From Kribbella rubisoli (GTDB taxonomy: Bacteria; Actinomycetota; Actinomycetes; Propionibacteriales; Kribbellaceae), in the NCBI RefSeq assembly GCF_004217145.1, contig NZ_SHKR01000012.1:1116001-1180000 (forward strand): 64,000 nucleotides of DNA. Reading direction: 5' to 3'. Shown here piece after piece: positions 42,768 through 50,521 of the stretch (its first letter is position 1; each line of letters begins with the position of its first letter). Under the pieces are notes generated by a model. The model did not search any database, was not told where the DNA came from, and saw only the letters and a program-made list of their open reading frames with translations. The position numbers and the translations under genes were made by a program.

Positions 42768-43639
42768 GTCTGCTGAGCGGCGTGGTCGTGCCGTTGGTGA
42801 CGCCGATGTCAGAGTCCGGTGTGCCGTCCGCCGAAGCTGCAGAGAAGTTGCTCACGGCAATGGCTTCGGTCGGCGTACGCCGCTTGATGCTGCTCGGGAG
42901 TAATGGGGAAGGACCGCTGATCCCGGCCGAGGTATCGGGCGACTTCACAGCCGGTGTGGTGAAGCGCTGGCGGGACCTGGTTCCGGACGGGACGATCCTG
43001 GTCAACGTCACAGCACCCGGTACGGCGGAGGCCGAGCGGCGAACTGATGACGCTGCCGCGGCGGGTGCGGATGCGGTCGTGTCGAGCCCGCCGACCTTCT
43101 TCAAGCATCGTGCCGACGAGGTGGTCGCCCACTTCGAGGCACTGAGCCGGCACGGTCTGCCGGTCATCGCCTACAACACGCCCCGCTCGACGCTGCTCAC
43201 CCAGGAGTCTGCAAGCGCCGCGCAGCCGTACCTGGCCGGCGTCAAAGACTCGTCCGGCGACCCGGACATGCTGCGGTACCTGCTGTCGCTCGGGATCGAG
43301 GTCAGCCAGGGCGACGAGCAGGGCCTGGCGGACGCCGTACGGGCTGGTGCGCACGGCATCACACCGGGCATCGCCAACCTCGCGCCGGGGCTAGCGCTCC
43401 AGATGGTTGCCCCGGGCGCTGATCTCGATCATCTGCAGGACCTGTCCACTGCGCTGACCAAGATCCACACGGTGCGCCCTGGCGTACCAACGGTCAAGGC
43501 GCTGCTGAACACGCGCGGCCTGTGCCCACCCCACTGCGCGCCGCCGCTCGCCCCCTGCACGGCCGATGAGGTCCGCCACCTGACGGACCTCATCGCTGCA
43601 CTGGAAGAGCATCTGATCCCGCGAGCTACTTCGTCTTGA
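42764..43639 (+). CDS. dihydrodipicolinate synthase / N-acetylneuraminate lyase family aldolase
   Basis: A 291-residue TIM-barrel class I aldolase. The start MSLLSGVVVPLVTPMSESGV is typical, GSNGEGPLIPAEVSGDF holds the substrate-carboxylate loop, VIAYNTPR carries the catalytic Tyr, and LAGVKDSSGDPDM carries the Schiff-base Lys. The adjacent GH63-like glycosidase makes a sugar-acid aldolase (2-keto-3-deoxy type) more likely than lysine biosynthesis. ATG 42764 overlaps the glycosidase stop. The 3' end overlaps the convergent gene at 43626 by 14 bases. Confidence 0.85.
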   Translation: MSLLSGVVVPLVTPMSESGVPSAEAAEKLLTAMASVGVRRLMLLGSNGEGPLIPAEVSGDFTAGVVKRWRDLVPDGTILVNVTAPGTAEAERRTDDAAAAGADAVVSSPPTFFKHRADEVVAHFEALSRHGLPVIAYNTPRSTLLTQESASAAQPYLAGVKDSSGDPDMLRYLLSLGIEVSQGDEQGLADAVRAGAHGITPGIANLAPGLALQMVAPGADLDHLQDLSTALTKIHTVRPGVPTVKALLNTRGLCPPHCAPPLAPCTADEVRHLTDLIAALEEHLIPRATSS

Positions 43640-44405
43640 CCTTCAGCGATTCCTTGCCCGATGGCTTGACCGTGTTGACCGGCGGGAGCTTCCAGGACTT
43701 GCTCTTGGCCAGATCGGAGAGCTCGGCCGCGGACAGGATCGGGTTCGGCCGAGTGTGGCGCTGGCCCTTCTCTGCCGGGCCGTTGTAGCTGGTGACGTTG
43801 ATGTTGCGGCCGTCCTTGCGGAACAGCGTCACGAAGCGGCTGACGACGCCGTACTGCGCTTGGCGGCCGTCGGAGTACTCGGGGGCGACCGGCGAGGCGT
43901 ACAGCACCGAGCCGTCGGCCAGGGTGGTGCAGCCCGAACGGACGGCCACGCACGGGTTGCCCTCACCGCCGCCGGACACCATCACGTCGACCCGGGCAGC
44001 CCCCTTGCCGTCGTCGACGACGTACGCAGCACCGGCGAAGTCCCCGCCGCCCCAGGTCTCAGGCCGGCTGAGCTGCAGCCCACGCGCCGCCAGCAGCGAC
44101 CGCAGCGTGGCGAGCGTCTCCTTCGGCGTCACCGACGCAGGCGGAGTCTTGGTGGACGACTTCACGGACGGCTTGGTCAGCGGAGCAGCGACTCCAGCAT
44201 CAGCAGGGGAGCTGAGCAGTTGGATCCCGCCCCCGATCAGTCCGGCAGTGGCCAGCACGGCACCAGCGCCACTCGCAGTGAGCATCGCCGTACGCCGCCT
44301 CCGCTGCCGCAGCCCCTGCGCGACAGACCGCTCCAGCAGGTCGGCAGTAACCGGCTCGAGGTTCTCGGTGGCCCGGTTCATCAGGTCAGTGAGTTGGGTG
44401 TTCAT
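43626..44405 (-). CDS. membrane-anchored partner of the SigE-type sigma factor
   Basis: A 259-residue protein with a cytoplasmic N-terminal segment (NTQLTDLMNRATENLEPVTA, residues 2-35) and a basic RQRRRRTAM stop-transfer. One transmembrane helix follows (about 43-65, ASGAGAVLATAGLIGGGIQL), then an extracytoplasmic domain with two Cys (NPCVAVRSGCTTL) likely to form a disulfide. The arrangement, directly downstream of an ECF sigma gene, is that of a sensor or anti-sigma partner. The N-terminal segment lacks the zinc anti-sigma HxxxCxxC motif, so direct inhibition is unproven. The start ATG 44405 lies 14 bases after the sigma gene stop. Confidence 0.7.
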   Translation of the reverse strand: MNTQLTDLMNRATENLEPVTADLLERSVAQGLRQRRRRTAMLTASGAGAVLATAGLIGGGIQLLSSPADAGVAAPLTKPSVKSSTKTPPASVTPKETLATLRSLLAARGLQLSRPETWGGGDFAGAAYVVDDGKGAARVDVMVSGGGEGNPCVAVRSGCTTLADGSVLYASPVAPEYSDGRQAQYGVVSRFVTLFRKDGRNINVTSYNGPAEKGQRHTRPNPILSAAELSDLAKSKSWKLPPVNTVKPSGKESLKVKTK

Positions 44406-44419
44406 GTGTTCTCCTCGGT

Positions 44420-44908
44420 TCAATGCGCGATCAGCTGGACGGCCTCGTCACCAAGAACCGCCCGTAGGCGATCCAGGGCGCGAGCGGTGCGAGTGCTGAT
44501 CGCACTGGCGTTCTTGCCAAGATCAAGCGCCACCTGCTCGACGCTGCGATCTTCGAAGAACCGCAGCACCAGCACAGCGCGATCCAACGGCGCCAGCTCC
44601 CCCAGTGCACCCTGCAACGCCAACCGCAAGTCCACATCCCCCGCCCGCTCAACCACCTCAGGCACACTCTCAGTAGGCCGCTCAGACCAACTCTTACGGC
44701 GCCGCTGAGAGATATACGTCCGCACGAGTGACGTCCGCGCATACGCCCCTGGACTGTCGATCCGGTGCCAGGCTTTCAACAGATTCGCAAGCGTGTCCTG
44801 AACCAGGTCCTCGGCGTGATGCCGATCCCCACACAGCAACCAGGCAGTCCGATACAACTGAGGTATCCGTGCCCGAGCGAACTCCTCAAACTCCTCGGTC
44901 GATCTCAT
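44420..44908 (-). CDS. SigE-family ECF RNA polymerase sigma factor
   Basis: A 162-residue sigma-70-type ECF factor. Region 2 contains RIPQLYRTAWLLCGDRHHAE and DLVQDTLANLLKAWHRIDSP. A linker SLVRTYISQRRRKSW precedes region 4, LRLALQGALGELAPLDRAVL and FFEDRSVEQVALDLGKNASA with ISTRTARALDRLR. It matches the short SigE family abundant in actinomycetes. ATG 44908 was preferred over the GTG six bases upstream because GAGAGGG is well spaced from it. Co-transcribed with the membrane partner. Confidence 0.9.
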   Translation of the reverse strand: MRSTEEFEEFARARIPQLYRTAWLLCGDRHHAEDLVQDTLANLLKAWHRIDSPGAYARTSLVRTYISQRRRKSWSERPTESVPEVVERAGDVDLRLALQGALGELAPLDRAVLVLRFFEDRSVEQVALDLGKNASAISTRTARALDRLRAVLGDEAVQLIAH

Positions 44909-44974
44909 CCACACCCTCTCGTCGATGCCTCACCCCTAAAGACGCATCAACCACAGGCTCAGATCACACCCAAG

Positions 44975-45076
44975 TCAGAAGACTTTAGAGAGCACCCAAA
45001 CAGCAAAGCCGAGAAACCCCACCACGAAGGTCACGAGCACCACGACCCCATAACCGAACCACAGAGAACCCTTCAC
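44975..45076 (-). CDS. small single-span membrane protein (33 aa)
   Basis: A 33-residue frame from GTG 45076 with GGGAGG about 8 bases upstream. The sequence is a short Lys/Ser/Trp lead followed by an unbroken hydrophobic helix (GVVVLVTFVVGFLGFAVWVL) and SKVF. Size and composition match a small membrane-inserted peptide. It is too short for ordinary gene calling and could be spurious; the in-frame upstream part of the same frame is repeat and tRNA sequence. Confidence 0.4.
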   Translation of the reverse strand: MKGSLWFGYGVVVLVTFVVGFLGFAVWVLSKVF

Positions 45077-45126
45077 CCCCGCATCCTCCCATCCCCCAGC
45101 AGCGCCCGAACGACAAACCCAGCCCC

Positions 45127-45187
45127 AGCAGCCGAGCGCAGCGAAGGCAAAGCCCGACCCAAGCAGCCGAGCGCAGCGAAGGCAAAG
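45127..45187. repeat. 26-bp direct repeat near tRNA-His
   Basis: Two identical 26-base units, AGCAGCCGAGCGCAGCGAAG plus GCAAAG, start at 45127 and 45162. A diverged third version (GCAAGCGAAGCGCAGCC) follows near 45218. The GCGAAGC/GCGCAGC core is the kind of dispersed intergenic repeat seen in actinomycete chromosomes. No function apparent. Confidence 0.5.
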
Positions 45188-45289
45188 GGGGTGCGGGTGG
45201 CGAAGCCCCCGCCCGCGGCAAGCGAAGCGCAGCCGCACAAAATGACGAAGCCGACCAAGCCTGCGCAATCCGCAGGCATGGCCGGCCAT

Positions 45290-45365
45290 CGGGTGAGTGA
45301 CGGGACTCGAACCCGCGACCACCTGGACCACAACCAGGTGCTCTACCAGCTGAGCTACACCCACC
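45290..45365 (-). tRNA. tRNA-His (anticodon GTG)
   Basis: The minus strand gives a cloverleaf with an extra 5' G (position -1, base 45365) and acceptor GTGGGTG/CACTCAC. It has the D arm TAGCTCAGCTGGTAGAGC, the anticodon loop TTGTGGT (GTG) in the stem CCTGG/CCAGG, and the T arm GCGGGTTCGAGTCCCGT. The -1 G paired with discriminator C is diagnostic of tRNA-His. The 3' boundary is approximate to 1-2 bases. Confidence 0.93.
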
Positions 45366-45432
45366 ATTGCCGTCTGAACCGCGACGGCTGAGCAATCATA
45401 GCGACGAACTGTCCGGAGCTGAAATCGAGGTG

Positions 45433-46053
45433 TCAGGAGCCGGTTTGGGTGTCCTGGACGGGGGCGGCGATGAGGCTGGCGGCGGCCCGGGCGGCGTTGG
45501 AGTCGGGTCCGGGCTGCGGGACGAACACGGTCTGCCGGTAGTAGCGCAGTTCGTCGATGCTTTCGCTGATGTCGGCGAGGGCGCGGTGGTTGCCGTTCTT
45601 GGCGGGCGTCGCGTAGTACACGCGCGGGTACCACCGGCGGACGAGCTCTTTGATCGAGCTGACGTCGACGTTGCGATAGTGCAGGTGCGACTCGACCCGG
45701 GGCATGTCGCGGACGAGGAAGGTCCGGTCGGTGCCGACGGAGTTGCCGGCGAGGGCGGCCTTGCGGGGCTCTTTCACGTACGACGTGATGAAGTCGAGCA
45801 CCTGTTGTTCGGCGTCGGCGAGCGGGATGCCGTTGGCGAGCTCTTCGAGCAGTCCGGACGCGGTGTGCATGTCGCGGACGAAGTCGCCCATCTGCTCGAG
45901 CGCGGCCGGTGGTGGAGCGATCACCAGGTCGATCCCGTCACCGAGCACGTTCAGTTCGTAATCGGTGACGAGCACAGCGACCTCGATCAGGGCGTCTTCC
46001 GCCAGGTCGAGGCCGGTCATCTCGCAGTCGATCCACACCAGCCGGTCGTTCAT
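45433..46053 (-). CDS. orn: oligoribonuclease
   Basis: A 206-residue DEDDh 3'-5' exonuclease that degrades 2-5 nt RNA (and pGpG). Exo I is LVWIDCEMTGLDL (D11, E13). Exo II is AGNSVGTDRTFLVRDMP. Exo III is the H-x4-D of NHRALADISESIDELRYYR. YRNVDVSSIKELVRRWYP lies between. Length and pattern match Orn closely. ATG 46053 follows AAGGTGGG. The orn and tRNA-His neighbourhood is common in actinomycetes. Confidence 0.95.
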   Translation of the reverse strand: MNDRLVWIDCEMTGLDLAEDALIEVAVLVTDYELNVLGDGIDLVIAPPPAALEQMGDFVRDMHTASGLLEELANGIPLADAEQQVLDFITSYVKEPRKAALAGNSVGTDRTFLVRDMPRVESHLHYRNVDVSSIKELVRRWYPRVYYATPAKNGNHRALADISESIDELRYYRQTVFVPQPGPDSNAARAAASLIAAPVQDTQTGS

Positions 46054-46104
46054 GGGCACCCACCTTACGGCGAGCCGCCGACACTCCTGCGACGGCGTGC
46101 CCTG

Positions 46105-47010
46105 TCAGCGCGGCGCGTACCCCACGTGGATGCTGCGGACGGACAGTACGGCGAGGTCGCGGCGCCGTCCGAGGTAGTACGGCCCGTCGGCGTCCAGCAA
46201 CTGCTTCCAGACGGCCAGGTCCTCCGGTTCGAGCCATTCCTCGTCCGCGACAACGTGCCCATGCCCGTGACCATGCCCGTGGCCATGCCCTGAACCGTGC
46301 CCCTCACCGGCCATCCGCGCGATCCGCGTCCGGAACGCTTGTACGAGCCCCTCCAGCCGCTCCGGCGTCAGCGGTGCCGGCGTCTCGGTGAGCACGCTCC
46401 GCGTAGTCGCATCAGTCAGCCCAGCCCGAGTCAGCGCCTCGGTCCACCCGTACGGCATCGGCACCGACCCCGGTAGCGATTCCCGCATCACCTTGAACCA
46501 CCTGTCCTGCGCCAGGTCCAGCCGCAGCTCCAGCCCGGGCTCGCCGACCCCGAGGTCCCATGGCAGGTACCGAGCAGGCAGTCCGCCTTCGGCGAGCGCC
46601 AGCCGCCCGCCCGGCGCGAGCAGTGAGGCCAGCGCGTCCACAGCGGCCTGCTGGTCGGCGGCGTGGTGCACCGAGGCCGACGCCCAAATCAGGTCGGCCG
46701 GCGCGTCGATTGCCCGACGCAACGGCTCTGCCCCCTCGTCCATCGACGCCAGCTCGCACCGGACCAGTCCGGCAGTGTGCTGCCGCGCCTGCTCCAGTAC
46801 GTCGGGATCCGCGTCCACAGCGACCACCGTCGCACCAGGAAGCGCCTCCGCCAGTGCCTTGGCCATCCCGCCGCCGCCACAGCCGATATCTGCCACGACC
46901 TTGTCGCCGTCCCGCACCAGACTGCGGGCCACCGCCGCGTTCCAGTCGCCTTCGCCCTCGGCGGAGGCACGCAGCCGCCCGGCCTCTTCAGCCCAATCGA
47001 TCTCGATCAT
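46105..47010 (-). CDS. class I SAM-dependent methyltransferase with His-Gly tract
   Basis: A 301-residue methyltransferase. Motif I is VADIGCGGGGMAKALAEALP (about 40-60), the acidic end of strand 2 is VVAVDADPDVLEQAR, and ASASVHHAADQQAAVDALAS precedes LLAPGGRLALAEGG (motif III region). Near residue 235 an inserted tract, GHGSGHGHGHGHGHGHV, alternates His and Gly with eight His. It is followed by ADEEWLEPEDLAVWKQLL. The tract could bind Ni, Zn or Cu and is not part of the usual fold. Substrate unknown. It diverges from the GNAT gene across 77 bases. Confidence 0.8.
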   Translation of the reverse strand: MIEIDWAEEAGRLRASAEGEGDWNAAVARSLVRDGDKVVADIGCGGGGMAKALAEALPGATVVAVDADPDVLEQARQHTAGLVRCELASMDEGAEPLRRAIDAPADLIWASASVHHAADQQAAVDALASLLAPGGRLALAEGGLPARYLPWDLGVGEPGLELRLDLAQDRWFKVMRESLPGSVPMPYGWTEALTRAGLTDATTRSVLTETPAPLTPERLEGLVQAFRTRIARMAGEGHGSGHGHGHGHGHGHVVADEEWLEPEDLAVWKQLLDADGPYYLGRRRDLAVLSVRSIHVGYAPR

Positions 47011-47087
47011 GCCGACAAGTCTGGTCCCATCACCGAGCGCATCAAGCCTCATGTTGCCGGACCGGCAAATGGCGCTACGGTGGCGCG

Positions 47088-47570
47088 ATGATCGCGACGG
47101 ACCGCCTGACCATGCTGCCGCTCAAGGTCGAGTACGCCGGAGCGATGGCCAAGGTCCTTGCCGACCCGAGCCTCTACACGTTCACCGGTGGCGAGCCGCC
47201 GACCGTCGACGTACTGGAAGCTCGATACGCCCGGCAGCTCGAAGGCCCGGGCCGTGAAGACGAGCAATGGCTCAACTGGGTGATCCAGCACGATGACGAC
47301 CTGATCGGCTTCGTGCAAGCGACGATCACGAGCGGTACGGCGGAGATCGCGTGGGTCATCGGCACCGCGTGGCAGGGCCGGGGTTACGCGAAAGAGGCAG
47401 CCCAGGGACTCGTCACCTGGCTACGAGCACAGAACATCGACCGGATCATCGCGCACGTCCATCCGGATCACACTGCGTCGGCCACTGTGGCAGCGGCCGT
47501 AGGTCTCGCGCGCACCGACGTGGTGGAAGACGGCGAGTACCTGTGGAGTACAGAACGGCAGGCCCGGTGA
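47088..47570 (+). CDS. GNAT-family N-acetyltransferase
   Basis: A 160-residue acetyltransferase of the RimJ/RimL type. It starts MIATDRLTMLPLKVEYAGAM. Strand 4 is EIAWVIGTAWQGRGYAKEAA with the acetyl-CoA P-loop Q-G-R-G-Y-A, and NIDRIIAHVHPDHTASATVA follows with the conserved H-P-x-x-x-A-S segment. Substrate unknown. The upstream gap to the divergent methyltransferase contains their promoters. Confidence 0.85.
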   Translation: MIATDRLTMLPLKVEYAGAMAKVLADPSLYTFTGGEPPTVDVLEARYARQLEGPGREDEQWLNWVIQHDDDLIGFVQATITSGTAEIAWVIGTAWQGRGYAKEAAQGLVTWLRAQNIDRIIAHVHPDHTASATVAAAVGLARTDVVEDGEYLWSTERQAR

Positions 47571-47582
47571 CCCGGGCCTGCC
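47557..47582. terminator. bidirectional hairpin terminator
   Basis: GGCAGGCCCGG and CCGGGCCTGCC form an 11-bp perfect stem with a loop of about 4 bases between the convergent GNAT and cold-shock genes. It overlaps the last codons of the GNAT gene. Confidence 0.7.
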
Positions 47583-47592
47583 GTCAAGCACT

Positions 47593-47796
47593 TCAGACCG
47601 GGCGGACGTTCTCCGCCTGCAGGCCCTTCGGGCCCTGTGCGATCTCGAACTCAACCTTCTGGTTCTCGTCCAGCGAGCGGAAGCCCTGCGTCTGGATCGC
47701 CGAGTAGTGGACGAACACGTCAGCGCCGCCGTCCTCCTGGGAGATGAAGCCGAAGCCCTTCTCGCCGTTGAACCACTTCACTGTTCCCAAAGCCAT
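47593..47796 (-). CDS. csp: cold-shock protein (CspA family)
   Basis: A 67-residue single cold-shock domain. MALGTVKWFNGEKGFGFISQ carries RNP1 (K-G-F-G-F-I), and GADVFVHYSAIQ carries RNP2 (V-F-V-H). The length and sequence are those of actinobacterial CspA-type RNA chaperones. ATG 47796 follows AGGAG. A strong hairpin with a T run lies about 20 bases upstream of the start in the leader. Confidence 0.95.
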   Translation of the reverse strand: MALGTVKWFNGEKGFGFISQEDGGADVFVHYSAIQTQGFRSLDENQKVEFEIAQGPKGLQAENVRPV

Positions 47797-47819
47797 GATT
47801 TTCTCCTGATACGACAAAA

Positions 47820-47847
47820 CGCCCGGCGGATCACAAATCCGCGGGCG
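47820..47847 (-). promoter_or_regulatory. terminator-like hairpin in the csp leader
   Basis: On the minus strand CGCCCGCGGAT and ATCCGcCGGGCG pair with one bulge around TTGTG and are followed by TTTTG. The hairpin ends about 20 bases before the csp start codon, just ahead of the Shine-Dalgarno. It could attenuate transcription or act as a cold-responsive leader structure, or simply terminate upstream transcription. Confidence 0.5.
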
Positions 47848-47891
47848 CTTCGAAACGAACGTGGAACTGCAAAACATCAACCGGATAGACC

Positions 47892-48671
47892 CTAGCACGC
47901 TGGGTGAGTCATCAGCCATCCCTGACTGTGACGCGCGTCGTACTCGTCCGGCGTACCGGACCAGACCTCAGTGCAACCGGACGTGCCGCACTCGCACGCG
48001 AACGGGTACGGCGGCAGCTCGGCGAGCCCGATGTCCGCCTGCCACAATCGCCCCTGCCGGCACGCCGCCAGGTTCTCGTACCGCCGCTGGCGGGAGAGCT
48101 CTTCACCAGCCGCCAGCCGCGGCAGAGGACCCAGCGCCGACTCCACGGCGGCCGAGATAGTTGACCAGTCCGGTGTGGCCGGAATCTCAATGACGGCGCG
48201 CCCGCGCGCCGCAGCCTCGCGCCGTACCCGGTCCGCCAGTACTGCGTCCCGCGCCAGCAGACTCTCCAACCGCGCCCGACCAGCTGGATCGTCCGCTCGG
48301 GCCAGCCGCTCCTCCCGCGCACGCCGGGTCTGCTCCGCGTCCGGCACCAACCAGACCGCCGCCGCGACGTCGTCAGCCATCGAAGGGAAGAGCTGCGGAC
48401 CCTCGACCAGCGCAGAAACGTCGCCCAGCTCACGCTCCCGCACATCCTCGGCGACGAGCTCCAGCCGCAACCGCGCGATCCGCACGAAGGCATCGGCGGC
48501 GTACTCCGGACCCTCGGCCAGGTCCTCCGCGAGCGGCCGAATCGGCGGCATCCGGTCCAGGTGGGCGTAGGTCCACAGATCGATCGGGTGCAGCGGCAGG
48601 TCACCCCGCCGCGCCAACTCCCGAGCAATCGTCGACTTCCCCGCGCCTGGCGCGCCACCGATCCACACCAT
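47892..48671 (-). CDS. P-loop kinase-like AAA protein
   Basis: A 259-residue protein starting with Walker A, VWIGGAPGAGKSTIARELAR. It resembles zeta-toxin/chloramphenicol-phosphotransferase-type kinases in having a lid rich in Arg (RRAREERLARADDPAGRARL). A C-terminal extension carries C-E-C-G-x-x-G-C-x-E-V-W, a short Cys cluster often appended to such proteins. Probably phosphorylates or senses a small molecule; substrate unknown. ATG 48671 is preferred over the overlapping GTG one codon earlier. Confidence 0.75.
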   Translation of the reverse strand: MVWIGGAPGAGKSTIARELARRGDLPLHPIDLWTYAHLDRMPPIRPLAEDLAEGPEYAADAFVRIARLRLELVAEDVRERELGDVSALVEGPQLFPSMADDVAAAVWLVPDAEQTRRAREERLARADDPAGRARLESLLARDAVLADRVRREAAARGRAVIEIPATPDWSTISAAVESALGPLPRLAAGEELSRQRRYENLAACRQGRLWQADIGLAELPPYPFACECGTSGCTEVWSGTPDEYDARHSQGWLMTHPAC

Positions 48672-48698
48672 CACCCGGCCATCCTGCCAACCACAGGG

Positions 48699-49250
48699 TC
48701 AACGCACGTACGTCGCCAGTGAGGCAGCGCCGGCCGGCACGACCGACTCGAGCCGCAGGTGGACGGGGTGGTCGGACGGACCGAACATCCTCTCGCCGCT
48801 GCCGACGACCGACGGCAGAGTCATCAAGCGGTACTCGTCGACCAGGTCCGCGGCCTGCAGAGCCCGGATCACGCTCACACTGCCGGTGACCGCGATCGTC
48901 CGCGGCTCGGACCGCACGTAGTCGGCCAGCGAGCCCTGCATCAGCGTCGAGTTGGGGAAGGCCGACACGTCGGTCAGCGTGTGCGATGCGACGACTTTGG
49001 CCATCTTGTTCATCCGGGTGGAGAAGTCGTCGGTGCGGTTTGGCCAGAGTTCGCTGAACAGTTGCCAGGTGTTCTTGCCGAGCAGCAGCACACCGGTGTC
49101 CATCAGCTCACCCAGCCGGAACTTGTCTCCGCTGTGCGTCTCCGGACCGTGCCGGAAGGCCCAGCCGCCGGCCGGCGTGCCGCCGGAGCCGTCGGGGTCG
49201 GTGACGATGCCGTCGAGGCTGACGAATCCGGTGACGATGACGTGGCCCAT
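48699..49250 (-). CDS. dihydrofolate-reductase-family (RibD C-terminal-like) protein
   Basis: A 183-residue NADPH-binding protein. MGHVIVTGFVSLDGIVTDPD opens it, LLLGKNTWQLFSELWP follows, and KVVASHTLTDVSAFPNSTLM and TIAVTGSVSVIRALQAADLV complete the RibD_C pattern. These standalone YwjB/YyaP-like proteins are of unknown substrate. ATG 49250 behind AAGGAG was chosen. It diverges from the ketopantoate-reductase-like gene. Confidence 0.85.
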   Translation of the reverse strand: MGHVIVTGFVSLDGIVTDPDGSGGTPAGGWAFRHGPETHSGDKFRLGELMDTGVLLLGKNTWQLFSELWPNRTDDFSTRMNKMAKVVASHTLTDVSAFPNSTLMQGSLADYVRSEPRTIAVTGSVSVIRALQAADLVDEYRLMTLPSVVGSGERMFGPSDHPVHLRLESVVPAGAASLATYVR

Positions 49251-49361
49251 GGTCCCTGCTCCTTCTGTCGAGTGATTCACACCCGTACTTACCGACCGGC
49301 CGACCCCGATTCATCGCTACCGGCAGAACTTTTTGGCGAGCGCTTGCCACCGAATGTGATC

Positions 49362-49402
49362 TTGACCGCATTCCTCGCTCGGCCTACTGTATGCCGTATA
49401 CA
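49362..49402 (+). promoter_or_regulatory. promoter with GntR-type operator upstream of the reductase gene
   Basis: TTGACC (49362-49367), 17 bases, then TACTGT (49385-49390) form a good sigma-70-type promoter. The near-palindrome TGTATGCCGTATACA (49388-49402) overlaps the -10 element, the position expected for a repressor site. It matches the sites at 58799, 58885 and 61135. Confidence 0.65.
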
Positions 49403-49425
49403 AAACCCGGAAGGCAGGGACCCCT

Positions 49426-50397
49426 ATGAGAGTTGCGGTTCTCGGCGCCGGCGCGATCGGTGCATACGTCGGTGCGGCGCTGCACCGTGGCGGGACCGAG
49501 GTCCACCTGGTGGCCCGCGGCGCGCATCTGGAAGCGATCCGCTCGCACGGCGTACAGGTGCTCAGTCCACGCGGTGACTTCGAGGCGAGGACACCGGCCA
49601 CCGACGATCCGGCCGAGATCGGTCCGGTCGACTATGTCTTTCTCGGGCTCAAGGCGAACTCGTACGCGAGCGCCGGCCCGCTGCTCCAGCCGCTCCTGCA
49701 CGACCGCACGGTCGTCGTGGCCGCGCAGAACGGCATCCCGTGGTGGTACTTCCACGGCCTGAAAGGACCGTACGAAGGCCGCCGGATCGAATCGGTCGAC
49801 CCCGGTGGCTCCGTCACCCGGGTCCTGGATCTCGATCGGGCGGTCGGCTGCGTCGTCTACTGCTCCACCGAGCTGGCCGGTCCAGGCGTCGTACAGCATC
49901 TGGAAGGCACCCGGTTCTCGATCGGTGAACCTGCCGGCGGATCGTCGCAGCGGTGTGAGGAGTTCAGTACGGCGATGATCGCGGGCGGACTGAAGTGCCC
50001 GGTCGAGGCGGACATCCGCAACGACATCTGGATCAAGCTGCTCGGCAACGCGGCGTTCAACCCGATCAGCGCGCTCGCGCGGGCGACGATGGTGGAGATC
50101 GCCACGCATCAGGGCACCCGGCAGATGGTCCGGATGATGATGGAGGAATCGCTGGAGATCGCCGGCGCCCTCGGCTGTCACCCAGAGATCTCCGTCGACA
50201 AACGCCTCGACGGCGCCGAACGCGTCGGTGAGCACAAGACGTCGATGCTGCAGGACCTCGAGAAGGACAAGCCGCTCGAGCTGGACGTCATCCTCGCCGC
50301 GGTCGTCGAGCTGGCAGACCTCACCGGCATCAAGGCGCCCACGCTGCGCGCCGTACACGCCGTCGCCGACCTGTTGGCCAGCAAGGTCGGCGTTTGA
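49426..50397 (+). CDS. 2-dehydropantoate 2-reductase family protein (ApbA/PanE)
   Basis: A 323-residue NADPH-dependent reductase. It has the Rossmann motif MRVAVLGAGAIGAYVGAALH, HLVARGAHLEAI, and DYVFLGLKANSYASAG. NDIWIKLLGNAAFNPISALA contains the catalytic Lys and Asn. The family reduces 2-dehydropantoate to pantoate, but many members act on other 2-oxo acids. Its own operator resembles those of the oxalate genes, so it may serve catabolism (or CoA supply) rather than constitutive pantothenate synthesis. SD GGAAGG is followed by ATG 49426. Confidence 0.85.
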   Translation: MRVAVLGAGAIGAYVGAALHRGGTEVHLVARGAHLEAIRSHGVQVLSPRGDFEARTPATDDPAEIGPVDYVFLGLKANSYASAGPLLQPLLHDRTVVVAAQNGIPWWYFHGLKGPYEGRRIESVDPGGSVTRVLDLDRAVGCVVYCSTELAGPGVVQHLEGTRFSIGEPAGGSSQRCEEFSTAMIAGGLKCPVEADIRNDIWIKLLGNAAFNPISALARATMVEIATHQGTRQMVRMMMEESLEIAGALGCHPEISVDKRLDGAERVGEHKTSMLQDLEKDKPLELDVILAAVVELADLTGIKAPTLRAVHAVADLLASKVGV

Positions 50398-50429
50398 GCA
50401 GTACTAACGGCCACGCCTCCGGCGCGGCG

Positions 50430-50520
50430 GGTCATGGGGCGGTAACTCCCGCCCTTCCCTCGTCGCTCTGGTCGCTGCGCTCCCTCCGCTCCTCAGTCCA
50501 GGGCGGGAGGCCCCATGACC
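50430..50520. repeat. large imperfect inverted repeat after the reductase gene
   Basis: Left arm GGTCATGGGGC (50430-50440) and CTCCCGCCC (50446-50454) pair with GGGCGGGAG (50501-50509) and GCCCCATGACC (50510-50520). The loop of about 46 bases holds a CGCTCTGGTCGCTGCGCTCC-like tract. It looks like a mobile or dispersed intergenic repeat and could also terminate transcription. Confidence 0.6.
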
Positions 50521-50521
50521 G

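Noticed and set aside
44975..45634. 220-residue minus-strand frame covering tRNA-His
   Set aside because: It is translation of the tRNA and intergenic repeats; only the last 33 codons resemble a real small membrane peptide and were listed separately.
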